DNA from: Pseudomonas sp. P5_109
GTDB taxonomy: Bacteria; Pseudomonadota; Gammaproteobacteria; Pseudomonadales; Pseudomonadaceae
Length of the DNA: 64,000 nt
NCBI RefSeq assembly: GCF_034009455.1
Contig: NZ_CP125380.1
Location: forward strand, 1,591,001-1,655,000
Direction: 5' to 3'
Position 1 is the stretch's first letter. Every line of letters starts with the position of its first letter. Made by a program: the position numbers and the translations under genes. This document shows, piece after piece, positions 35,124-42,600 of this stretch. The notes below the pieces were generated by a model, which had not been told where the DNA came from, made no database searches, and saw only the letters and a list, made by a program, of their open reading frames with translations.

Positions 35124-35212
35124 GTAGGAGCCGGCTTGCTGGCGATAGCGGTGTGACAGGCGCCATCATTGCTGATTGATGCGCCGCTTTCGCCAGCAAG
35201 CCGGCTCCTACA
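35124..35212. repeat. REPIN, family D
   Basis: Inverted copies of GTAGGAGCCGGCTTGCTGGC with a 45-base spacer. It lies within the 5' region of the MFS transcript, which is unusual for a REPIN. Confidence 0.9.
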
Positions 35213-35259
35213 GATCGAACGTTTGCATCACCACAAAAATAATAAAAGAGGTACGCACC

Positions 35260-36600
35260 ATGGCTCGTTCCAGTGCTTCCCTGTATCTGCCTGGCGCAGA
35301 TGCTGCGCCCGCAACGGTGGCGAAACCGCAGATGGCAACCGCCAAGGCCAGTAATGTGCGTTGGCGGATCTTCGCGATCATCTTCGCGTTGACCATGGTC
35401 AACCTGATCGACCGGGTGTCGCTGTCCATCGCGATGCCGACCATTGCTCATGAATTCTCCCTGTCACCTAGCCTGCAAGGGCTGATCCTCAGCAGCTTTT
35501 TCTGGGCATACGCGTTGTTGCAGATTCCCGGCGGCTGGTTGATCGATCGCTTAGGTCCGCATCGGGTAATCAGTTGGTCCACCGGATTGTGGGGGACGTT
35601 TCAGGTGCTGGCGGCGTTTGCCACCGGTGGCTTGTCCTTGTTGTTTGCCCGGGTTGCACTGGGCGCTGCCGAAGCCCCGCTGTTCCCGTCGGGCGGCAAA
35701 CTGATTTCCCTGTGGCTCGCACCGAACGAGCGCAGTCGCGGTGCGGTATTGATGGACAGCGGCAGCCCGCTGGGTGTGGCCCTTGGCGGGTTGATCATTG
35801 CCTACCTGATTGCCTCGCTGGATTCCTGGCGCCTGGCGTTCGTGATTGCCGGTATCGCCACCCTTGTACTGGCCTGGCTGGCGCGGCGTTATCTGCGCGA
35901 TGACCCGGCCAGCCATCCGCAGGTCAATGAAGCGGAGCTGGAAAAGATCAACGTCGGCCGCGCCACACCGGCCGCCGAAGCCGCGCGGATACCGGTCAAG
36001 GGCTTGGGCATTGCGGCCCGTTCCCTCAGCGGTTTGCTGATCGGCCGGGCCAGTTGGGCCATGGTGTATTTCGGTTTGCTGACCTGGGGGCCGAGCTATC
36101 TGGCCCAGGCCCGCGGCTTCGATATCAAGGGCATCGGCGCGGCGACTTTCGTGATTTTCATCTGCGGTGCGCTCGGCTCGTTGACCGGTGGCTTCCTCTG
36201 CGATGGTTTGATTCGCAAGGGCGTCAGTCGCGGTGTGGCGGTCAAGAGTCTGCTGGCGTTTTCCGGTCTGGTGGCCCTCGGCGCATTCCTGTTGCTGCCG
36301 ACCCTGAGCGATCCTTTTGCGGCGGTGGCGCTATTGGCCATGACGGCGTTTTTCCTGATGTGGGGCAGTCTCTACTGGAGCTTCCCGGCGCTGCTGGCAG
36401 CTCCGGCGCGGGTCGGTTTGATCGGCGGCGTGATGAACATGGCCGGCAGCACCGGTGGCATTGCGGTGCCAATTCTGGTGGGCGTGATTCTGCAAGCGGC
36501 CGGCGGTTTTGCCCCGGTGCTCGGGTTCTTCGCGGCGTGCTCGGCGGTGTTTGTTCTAGCCACGTTGTTTATCAGCCTGGATGAGGTGCGTCATGACTAA
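35260..36600 (+). CDS. MFS transporter (anion:cation symporter family)
   Basis: The 446-residue permease has a 35-residue cytoplasmic N-terminus and then twelve helices. MVNLIDRVSLSIAMPTIAHE and QIPGGWLIDRLGPHRVI match the ACS group that imports sugar acids and related organic anions. The ATG at 35260 follows AAAAGAGG; the longer frame reads into the REPIN. Its stop lies 8 bases inside the amidohydrolase gene, so the genes are coupled. Confidence 0.88.
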   Translation: MARSSASLYLPGADAAPATVAKPQMATAKASNVRWRIFAIIFALTMVNLIDRVSLSIAMPTIAHEFSLSPSLQGLILSSFFWAYALLQIPGGWLIDRLGPHRVISWSTGLWGTFQVLAAFATGGLSLLFARVALGAAEAPLFPSGGKLISLWLAPNERSRGAVLMDSGSPLGVALGGLIIAYLIASLDSWRLAFVIAGIATLVLAWLARRYLRDDPASHPQVNEAELEKINVGRATPAAEAARIPVKGLGIAARSLSGLLIGRASWAMVYFGLLTWGPSYLAQARGFDIKGIGAATFVIFICGALGSLTGGFLCDGLIRKGVSRGVAVKSLLAFSGLVALGAFLLLPTLSDPFAAVALLAMTAFFLMWGSLYWSFPALLAAPARVGLIGGVMNMAGSTGGIAVPILVGVILQAAGGFAPVLGFFAACSAVFVLATLFISLDEVRHD

Positions 36601-37549
36601 GTTGTGGGACGGCCCGATCATCGACGCCCATCATCACTTCTGGGACCCAACGATCAACGATCACCCGTGGCTCGCCCCCGAAGCCAATGTTCCGTTTCGC
36701 TACGGTGATTACAGCGCCATCAAGCGCCGCTATTTTCCCGAGGATTACTTTGCCGATGCCGGCTCCCATAACGTCGTGCAAACGGTGTACGTCGAGACTG
36801 AATGGAACCCCCAGGACCCGATTGGCGAAACCCGTTTCATCGAGCAACTGGCCGCCCGTTACGGCGTGCCGAATGCGGTTGTTGCGCAAGCCTGGCTCGA
36901 CCACCCGGACGCCATCGATGTCCTGACCGAACAGGCGCGCTTCAAGCATGTGCGCAGCGTTCGGCACAAACCTGGCGGGCCGGCCACGCCGCAACAAGTC
37001 GGTCACATGCGCAGCCTGATGAGCGATGAGCGTTGGCGTCGCAGCTATGCCGCGCTCGAAGGGCTGGGCCTGCATTTCGATTTGCAGACACCCTGGTGGA
37101 ACCTGCACGAAGCCGAACGCCTGGCCCGGGACTTTCCCGGCATCACGCTGATTCTCAACCATGCCGGTTTGCCCAACGACCGCAGTGCCGAAGGCCTGGC
37201 GGGCTGGCGTCTGGCGATGGCGCGACTGGCGCAATGGCCGAACGTGCGGGTGAAGATTTCCGGCCTGGGGCAGGGCGGCCAGCGCTGGCGTGCCAAGGAC
37301 AACGCCTGGATCGTGCGCGAAGTGATCGCCATGTTCGGCAGCGACAGAGCAATGTTCGCCAGCAACTTTCCGGTGGACAGCCTGTGCGGCTCGTTCGAGG
37401 ACATCTACAGCGGTTTCAAATCCATCGTCGCCGATTTGCCAATGGCCGATCAGGAGCGACTTTTCCATAGCAACGCGCAGCGGGTCTATCGCTGCGAGCC
37501 TTGCGCCATTGACCGGGCGCGGCCTGAACCCTTGAGGAGTGAAGCATGA
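36593..37549 (+). CDS. Amidohydrolase-2 family, sugar lactonase-like (COG3618)
   Basis: The 318-residue TIM-barrel hydrolase begins IIDAHHHFWDPTINDHPWL, where the HxH pair binds the metal, followed by ILNHAGLPND and MFASNFPVDS with the Asp at the barrel end. Relatives include L-rhamnono/fucono-lactonases and 2-pyrone-4,6-dicarboxylate lactonase. Here it probably opens a sugar-acid lactone. AGGTG precedes the ATG at 36593, which overlaps the MFS gene. It overlaps pdxA-like by four bases. Confidence 0.85.
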   Translation: MTKLWDGPIIDAHHHFWDPTINDHPWLAPEANVPFRYGDYSAIKRRYFPEDYFADAGSHNVVQTVYVETEWNPQDPIGETRFIEQLAARYGVPNAVVAQAWLDHPDAIDVLTEQARFKHVRSVRHKPGGPATPQQVGHMRSLMSDERWRRSYAALEGLGLHFDLQTPWWNLHEAERLARDFPGITLILNHAGLPNDRSAEGLAGWRLAMARLAQWPNVRVKISGLGQGGQRWRAKDNAWIVREVIAMFGSDRAMFASNFPVDSLCGSFEDIYSGFKSIVADLPMADQERLFHSNAQRVYRCEPCAIDRARPEPLRSEA

Positions 37550-38550
37550 GCAAATCCACCATCGCGATGGTCCTTGGCGACCCGGCAGGCATCGGCCCGG
37601 AACTGATCGCCCGCTTGCTCGGCGAGCCCGACGTGCGCGCTCAGGCCAACGTGATCCTGATCGCCGACGAAGCGGAAATGCGTCGCGGCATGCGCATCGC
37701 CGGGATGGAGTTTCCCTATCGTCGCGTCGAGTCCCTGGAGCATCTGGCATTCGTCGATGACACGCCGTTGTTCTATGACTTTCGTGGCGACACCGTCGGT
37801 GAGTTTGCGCGCAGTGAGGCCAGCGTCATCGGCGGGCGCTATAGCCTCGACACCCTGGAAAAGGCCCTGCGCCTGACCGAAGCGGGCATCACCGATGCGG
37901 TGCTGTTCGGGCCCTTGAACAAGACCTCGCTGCACATGGCCGGCATGGCGCACAGCGATGAGTTGCACTGGTTCGCCGAGCTGCTGGACTTCCACGGGCC
38001 GTTCTGCGAGTTCAACGTGCTCGACAACCTCTGGACTTCACGGGTGACCTCCCATGTGGCCCTGGCCGATGTACCAGGCCTGCTCAGCCAGCAACGGGTG
38101 GTGGAAGCGATTCAACTGATCGACACGGCGCTCAAGCGCAATGGTCTGGAGAAACCACGAATCGGTGTGTGTGGCTTGAATCCGCACAACGGCGACAACG
38201 GCTCGTTCGGTCGCGAGGAACTGGACATCATCGGCCCGGCCGTCCGCTCGGCGCAGACGCTGGGGATCGCGGCGGACGGGCCGTATCCGGCCGACACTAT
38301 TTTCCTCAAGGTCCAGGGCGATGCCAGTGCCTTCGACGCGGTAGTGACCATGTACCACGATCAAGGCCAGATCGCGATTAAGCTGATGGGTTTTTCCCGT
38401 GGCGTGACGGTGCAGGGCGGGCTGCCGATTCCGATCACCACCCCGGCCCATGGCACTGCGTTCGACATCGCGGGGCAGGGTAAGGCGAATGCCGGTGCGA
38501 TCCGCCAGGCGTTCGAGATTGCCTGCCGGATGGGTCGCAACCGCCACTGA
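37546..38550 (+). CDS. PdxA-like 4-phospho-acid dehydrogenase
   Basis: The 334-residue NAD-dependent enzyme belongs to the PdxA family: LGDPAGIGPELIARLL at the N-terminus, LFGPLNKTSLH, YHDQGQIAIKLMG with the metal-binding His/Asp region, and PAHGTAFDIAGQG at the end. The true pyridoxine pdxA is normally found beside ksgA, so this is a second, catabolic copy like PdxA2 of four-carbon acid sugar pathways or TphB. Those pathways also need a DUF1537 kinase, which is absent here. The start overlaps the preceding stop in ATGA. Confidence 0.85.
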   Translation: MSKSTIAMVLGDPAGIGPELIARLLGEPDVRAQANVILIADEAEMRRGMRIAGMEFPYRRVESLEHLAFVDDTPLFYDFRGDTVGEFARSEASVIGGRYSLDTLEKALRLTEAGITDAVLFGPLNKTSLHMAGMAHSDELHWFAELLDFHGPFCEFNVLDNLWTSRVTSHVALADVPGLLSQQRVVEAIQLIDTALKRNGLEKPRIGVCGLNPHNGDNGSFGREELDIIGPAVRSAQTLGIAADGPYPADTIFLKVQGDASAFDAVVTMYHDQGQIAIKLMGFSRGVTVQGGLPIPITTPAHGTAFDIAGQGKANAGAIRQAFEIACRMGRNRH

Positions 38551-38566
38551 CACCACGCAATACCCC

Positions 38567-38654
38567 TGTAGGAGCCGGCTTGCTGGCGATGCGGTCTGGC
38601 AGACACTTTTCAGGTGCCTGACGGACTGCAATCGCCAGTAAGCCGGCTCCTACA
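38567..38654. repeat. REPIN, family D
   Basis: Inverted TGTAGGAGCCGGCTTGCTGG copies with a spacer of about 40 bases, 17 bases after the stop of the PdxA-like gene. Confidence 0.9.
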
Positions 38655-38704
38655 GTTTTGTGGAAAGGCTGATAACTCGATCTACTCAATAATCGGTTTT
38701 TCCT

Positions 38705-38719
38705 ATCACCCCAGGTTAT
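38705..38719. promoter_or_regulatory. LysR-type operator, copy 3
   Basis: ATCACCCCAGGTTAT is the T-N11-A core of TATCACCCCAGGTTATCG (38704-38721), which agrees with the reverse complement of copy 1 at 16 of 18 positions. It is centred about 64 bases before the predicted transcription start. Confidence 0.65.
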
Positions 38720-38739
38720 CGCCGGATACGCATAAGTGA

Positions 38740-38769
38740 TTATCCGCAACCCTTTGCGCTGGCTAAAGT
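38740..38769 (+). promoter_or_regulatory. Candidate promoter of the second MFS-led operon
   Basis: TTATCC and TAAAGT are separated by 18 bases. The predicted start at about 38776 places operator copy 3 at the standard LysR activator position. The leader to the ATG at 38891 is about 115 bases and has no recognised element. Confidence 0.45.
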
Positions 38770-38890
38770 CGCTCCATCGAATGAACGCAACCGGCCACTT
38801 TCGGCCACGGCGATCAAGCGAATGACAACTACAAAAAGCCCGCCTTGTCACTTCCGCAAGGCACATACCGGCAGCAAAAGGAACCTTCAC

Positions 38891-40216
38891 ATGACCCGCC
38901 CAGATTCCGCCCTGGCGCTGTCCAGCGCTATCTCCAAAAGCCGGCTTCGCCTGCTGCCGTTTCTGATCCTGATGTACATCCTGGCGTTCATCGATCGCTC
39001 CAACGTCGGCTTCGCCAAAGCGGCGTTGCAGGCCGACACCGGGTTGGGCGATGCCGCGTTCGCGTTCGGCGCGAGCATCTTCTTCATCGGTTACGCGTTC
39101 TTCGAAGTGCCTAGCAATTACATGCTGCATCGCCTCGGCGCCAAGGTCTGGCTGTGCCGGATCATGGTCACCTGGGGCCTGGTGTCGGCGGCGATGATGT
39201 TTGCTCACAATGCCGAAACTTTCTACGTGCTGCGCTTCCTGCTGGGTGTGGCTGAAGCCGGGTTCTTCCCGGGGATCATCCTTTACCTCACCTACTGGTT
39301 CCCGGCGCAGAGCCGTGGCCAGGCGCTGGGCCTGTTCTATTTCGGCCTGCCCCTGGCGCTGGTGTTGGGCAGCCCGTTGTCCGGCTGGTTGCTGGAATTC
39401 CACGGCGTGTTCGGCCTGACCAACTGGCAATGGCTGTTCGTTGTCGAAGGCTTGATGGCTTCGGTAGTCGGCATCGCGGCGTACTTCTACCTGGTCAATC
39501 GCCCAAGCGACGCGACCTGGTTGAGCGTTGAAGAAAAACAGGCGCTGGGCACTGCCCTGGCCGAAGAAGACGCACAGAAAAAACACAGCAGCCCCCACGG
39601 TTTCCTCAGTGCCTTGCGCAACCCTCGGGTGCTGCAATTCTGCTTGGCGTATTTCACCATTCAGATGAGCGTGTACGGCGTGGTGTTCTACCTGCCGACC
39701 CGTATCGCAGGTTTGCTTGACGGGCATGTTGGCCTGAACGTCGGCCTGATCACCGCAATCCCGTGGATCTGCGCGCTGATCGTGACCCGCCTCGTCACTC
39801 GCTATGCCGACCGTACCGGCCAGCACCGTCGCCTCGCCGTGTGCATGCTGACCATGGCTGCCCTTGGTATCGCCGCCTCCGCGCTGGGTACGAGCATGGT
39901 GCCGGTTGTCCTCGCGTTCTGCTTCGCGGCTGCCGGTTTCGTCTCTGTGCAACCGCTGTTCTGGACCATCCCCACCAGCTACCTCAGCGGTGCCGCCGCG
40001 GCGGGCGGGATCGCCCTGATCAACTCTATCGGCAACCTCGGCGGCTTCGTTGCACCGAACCTGAAAACCGTGATGGAAAGCAGTTTTGCAGACCCCCGCG
40101 CCGGCATGTTCGCCCTGGCCACGGTTGGCATTATCGGCGCCGTCCTGCTGTCCCGACTTCGTACCACCCACACCCCTAAATCCCCCTCGCAGCTCACACC
40201 GGCTCAGGTTGGCTGA
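38891..40216 (+). CDS. MFS transporter (anion:cation symporter family), sugar-acid importer
   Basis: The 441-residue permease has twelve helices and the ACS-family start LLPFLILMYILAFIDRSNVGFAK, with YFFEVPSNYMLH-like loop 2-3 (FFEVPSNYMLHRLGAK) and GVAEAGFFPGIILYLTYWFP. It resembles galactarate/glucarate and tartrate transporters. It is the first gene of a run with the dehydratase, AraD1-like and aldehyde dehydrogenase genes. The ATG at 38891 is used; the longer frame from 38822 lacks a ribosome binding site. Confidence 0.88.
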   Translation: MTRPDSALALSSAISKSRLRLLPFLILMYILAFIDRSNVGFAKAALQADTGLGDAAFAFGASIFFIGYAFFEVPSNYMLHRLGAKVWLCRIMVTWGLVSAAMMFAHNAETFYVLRFLLGVAEAGFFPGIILYLTYWFPAQSRGQALGLFYFGLPLALVLGSPLSGWLLEFHGVFGLTNWQWLFVVEGLMASVVGIAAYFYLVNRPSDATWLSVEEKQALGTALAEEDAQKKHSSPHGFLSALRNPRVLQFCLAYFTIQMSVYGVVFYLPTRIAGLLDGHVGLNVGLITAIPWICALIVTRLVTRYADRTGQHRRLAVCMLTMAALGIAASALGTSMVPVVLAFCFAAAGFVSVQPLFWTIPTSYLSGAAAAGGIALINSIGNLGGFVAPNLKTVMESSFADPRAGMFALATVGIIGAVLLSRLRTTHTPKSPSQLTPAQVG

Positions 40217-40249
40217 TCACTACCCAAGCGTTAGCAAGGAACTGTATTC

Positions 40250-41425
40250 ATGAAAATCAAAGCGATCCGTACCCGCGTTTTCGAGTGGAAAGGCAAAGTC
40301 GTGCCACCCCAGGCGCACTTCTGCACCAACGCCAGCGACATCCTGTTCGAACGTGGCGACGCCATGGGCTCGTTCCGTTTCCACGGCTGGCTGGTGGTAG
40401 AAGTCGAGACCGACACCGGCCTCGTTGGCATCGGTAACTGCGCCCTGGCGCCGCGTGTGGCCAAGGAAATCATCGACACCTACCTGGCACCGATCGCCAT
40501 TGGCGAAGACCCGTTCGACAACGAATACATCTGGCAGAAAATGTACCGCCAGAGCCACGCCTGGGGCCGCAAGGGCATCGGCATGGCGGCGATCTCGGCG
40601 ATCGACATCGCGATCTGGGACATCATGGGCAAAGCGGTGAACAAGCCGGTGTTCAAGCTGCTGGGCGGCCGCACCAAGGAAAAGATCTGGACCTACGCGT
40701 CCAAACTCTACGCCAACGACAACCTCGACCTGTTCCTCGAAGAGGCCCAGGGCTATCTGAGCCAGGGTTTCACCGCGCTGAAGATGCGCTTCGGCTATGG
40801 CCCGAAAGACGGCCCGGCCGGCATGCGTCGCAACATCGAACAAGTGCGCGCCCTGCGTGAGCTGGCCGGCCCTGACGTCGACATCATGCTCGAATGCTAC
40901 ATGGGCTGGACCCTCGAATATGCGCGTCGCATGTTGCCGAAACTGGCCGAGTTCGAACCTCGCTGGCTCGAAGAACCGGTGATCGCCGATGACATCGAAG
41001 GCTACATCGAACTGAAGAAGATGGGGATCATGCCGATCTCCGGCGGCGAGCACGAGTTCACCTCCTACGGGTTCAAGGACCTGCTGGAACGCCGTGCCGT
41101 CGATGTGATCCAGTACGACACCAACCGCGTAGGCGGTATTACCGCCGCGCGCAAGATCAACGCCATGGCCGAAGCCTGGTCGGTGCCGGTCATCCCGCAC
41201 GCCGGGCAGATGCACAACTACCACCTGACCATGTCCACCACGGCCTCGCCGATGGCCGAGTTCTTCCCGGTGTTCGATGTCGAAGTCGGCAACGAGCTCT
41301 TCTACTACGTGTTCAAGGGCGAGCCGCAACCGGTCAACGGCTACATCCAGCTCGACGACAACAAACCGGGGCTGGGTCTGGAAATCTCCGATGAGTACCT
41401 GAGCGATTTCAACATCATCGAGTGA
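40250..41425 (+). CDS. Enolase-superfamily sugar-acid dehydratase (rhamnonate dehydratase subgroup)
   Basis: The 391-residue MR/MLE enzyme dehydrates an aldonate to its 2-keto-3-deoxy form. The capping domain is N-terminal; in the barrel, [13 protein letters not shown] aligns with the KxP/KxR region of L-rhamnonate dehydratase, IMLECYMGW supplies the first metal ligand (Glu here; Asp in the E. coli enzyme), RWLEEP the second, and SGGEHEF the third. [12 protein letters not shown] carries the catalytic His. The downstream enzymes imply a five-carbon acid, such as D-arabinonate or L-lyxonate. AAGGAAC precedes the ATG. Confidence 0.88.
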   Translation: MKIKAIRTRVFEWKGKVVPPQAHFCTNASDILFERGDAMGSFRFHGWLVVEVETDTGLVGIGNCALAPRVAKEIIDTYLAPIAIGEDPFDNEYIWQKMYRQSHAWGRKGIGMAAISAIDIAIWDIMGKAVNKPVFKLLGGRTKEKIWTYASKLYANDNLDLFLEEAQGYLSQGFTALKMRFGYGPKDGPAGMRRNIEQVRALRELAGPDVDIMLECYMGWTLEYARRMLPKLAEFEPRWLEEPVIADDIEGYIELKKMGIMPISGGEHEFTSYGFKDLLERRAVDVIQYDTNRVGGITAARKINAMAEAWSVPVIPHAGQMHNYHLTMSTTASPMAEFFPVFDVEVGNELFYYVFKGEPQPVNGYIQLDDNKPGLGLEISDEYLSDFNIIE

Positions 41426-41478
41426 CCGTCCGGCGTCGCTCAGCGGCGGCGCCCAACACGACTTTTCGGAGGGCCGAC

Positions 41479-42474
41479 ATGCGCCTGATTCAGTTTGAAA
41501 ACACCGACGGACAACGCCAGGTCGGCTTGGTTGAAGGGGCTCAGGTCCAGGTGTTGCGTGATACCCGCAGCACCCGTGAACTGGCGGTGGCCGCCATTCG
41601 TGCCCAACGCAGTCTGCAAGAAGAGATCGCCCTGCGCGGCACCGAGCCCGGACCGGATTACGCAACGCTGTTGCAGCAGGGCAAGGTCCTGCCGCCACTG
41701 GACCACGAGGACCCGGCGCATTGCCTGATCAGTGGCACCGGTCTGACCCATTTGGGCAGCGCGGCGACGCGGGACAAAATGCATCAGCACGACGGCGCCG
41801 TCGAAGCTGGCATGACCGACACCATGCGCATGTTCAAGTGGGGGCTGGAGGGCGGCAAACCGGCGGCAGGGCAGGTCGGCGCGCAACCGGAATGGTTCTA
41901 CAAGGGCGACGGCAGCATCGTCGTGCGCCCCGGTGCGGATTTCCCGGTGCCGCCATTCGCCGAAGACGCCGGTGAAGAGCCGGAACTCACCGGCTTGTAT
42001 GTGATTGGCGATGATGGCCAGCCGTACCGCATCGGTTTCGCCCTGGGCAACGAGTTCTCCGACCACGTCATGGAACGGCGCAACTACCTGTACCTCGCCC
42101 ATTCGAAGTTGCGCTGCTGTTCCTATGGCCCGGAACTACGCGTCGGCGAGTTGCCCAGGCATCTGGTCGGCACCAGCCGTATCAAGCGCGACGGTGAAAC
42201 GATCTGGGAAAAGGAGTTTCTCAGCGGCGAGGACAACATGTGCCACAGCCTGGCCAACCTGGAGTTTCATCACTTCAAGTACGCGCAGTTCCTGCGTCCT
42301 GGTGATGTGCACGTGCATTACTTCGGCACCGCCACGCTGTCGTTTGCCGACGGGGTAAAGACCCAGCCGGGAGACAGCTTCCAGATCAGCCTCGATGAGT
42401 TCGGCGCGCCGCTGGTCAACGGTATCGGCGAAAGCGCCCAGCCGCTTGGCATCGGTCAGGTGCGCACGCTTTAA
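41479..42474 (+). CDS. AraD1/FAH-family 2-keto-3-deoxy-pentonate dehydratase
   Basis: The 331-residue protein belongs to the fumarylacetoacetate hydrolase superfamily. It has LISGTGLTHLGSAATRDKMH, DGAVEAGMTD, IGFALGNEFSDHVMERRNYL with the metal-ligand Glu/Asp, and FYKGDGSIVVRPG. Family members called AraD1, and KdaD of Sulfolobus, dehydrate 2-keto-3-deoxy-D-arabinonate to 2-oxoglutarate semialdehyde. CGGAGGG precedes the ATG at 41479. The gene follows the dehydratase by 53 bases in the same operon. Confidence 0.85.
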   Translation: MRLIQFENTDGQRQVGLVEGAQVQVLRDTRSTRELAVAAIRAQRSLQEEIALRGTEPGPDYATLLQQGKVLPPLDHEDPAHCLISGTGLTHLGSAATRDKMHQHDGAVEAGMTDTMRMFKWGLEGGKPAAGQVGAQPEWFYKGDGSIVVRPGADFPVPPFAEDAGEEPELTGLYVIGDDGQPYRIGFALGNEFSDHVMERRNYLYLAHSKLRCCSYGPELRVGELPRHLVGTSRIKRDGETIWEKEFLSGEDNMCHSLANLEFHHFKYAQFLRPGDVHVHYFGTATLSFADGVKTQPGDSFQISLDEFGAPLVNGIGESAQPLGIGQVRTL

Positions 42475-42478
42475 CCCT

Positions 42479-42574
42479 TGTAGGAGCCGGCTTGCTGGCG
42501 ATCGCAATGGCAATGGCGCAATGATCATCAACGTCGCGCGCCAAATCGCTATCGCCAGCAAGCCGGCTCCTACA
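42479..42574. repeat. REPIN, family D
   Basis: Inverted TGTAGGAGCCGGCTTGCTGG copies lying inside the catabolic operon, between the AraD1-like and aldehyde dehydrogenase genes. It may affect the relative amount of the downstream message. Confidence 0.9.
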
Positions 42575-42600
42575 GGTCTGCATTTGACCAAGGAGTCCAT

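Larger units (their letters stand above)
34808..35259. other. Divergent control region of tctCBA and the MFS-led operon
   Basis: The 452 bases contain no gene. They hold two operator-like sites (34936, 35040) and two REP elements (34961-35004 and 35124-35212). A weak -35/-10 pair, TTAGAC and GATAGT, lies at 35075-35104, so that the site at 35040 would be centred near -64. Confidence 0.6.

Noticed and set aside
38435..40171. 578-codon open frame on the - strand
   Set aside because: Opposite the MFS gene and crossing a REPIN and promoter; composition is Gln/His/Arg-rich, typical of antisense frames here.
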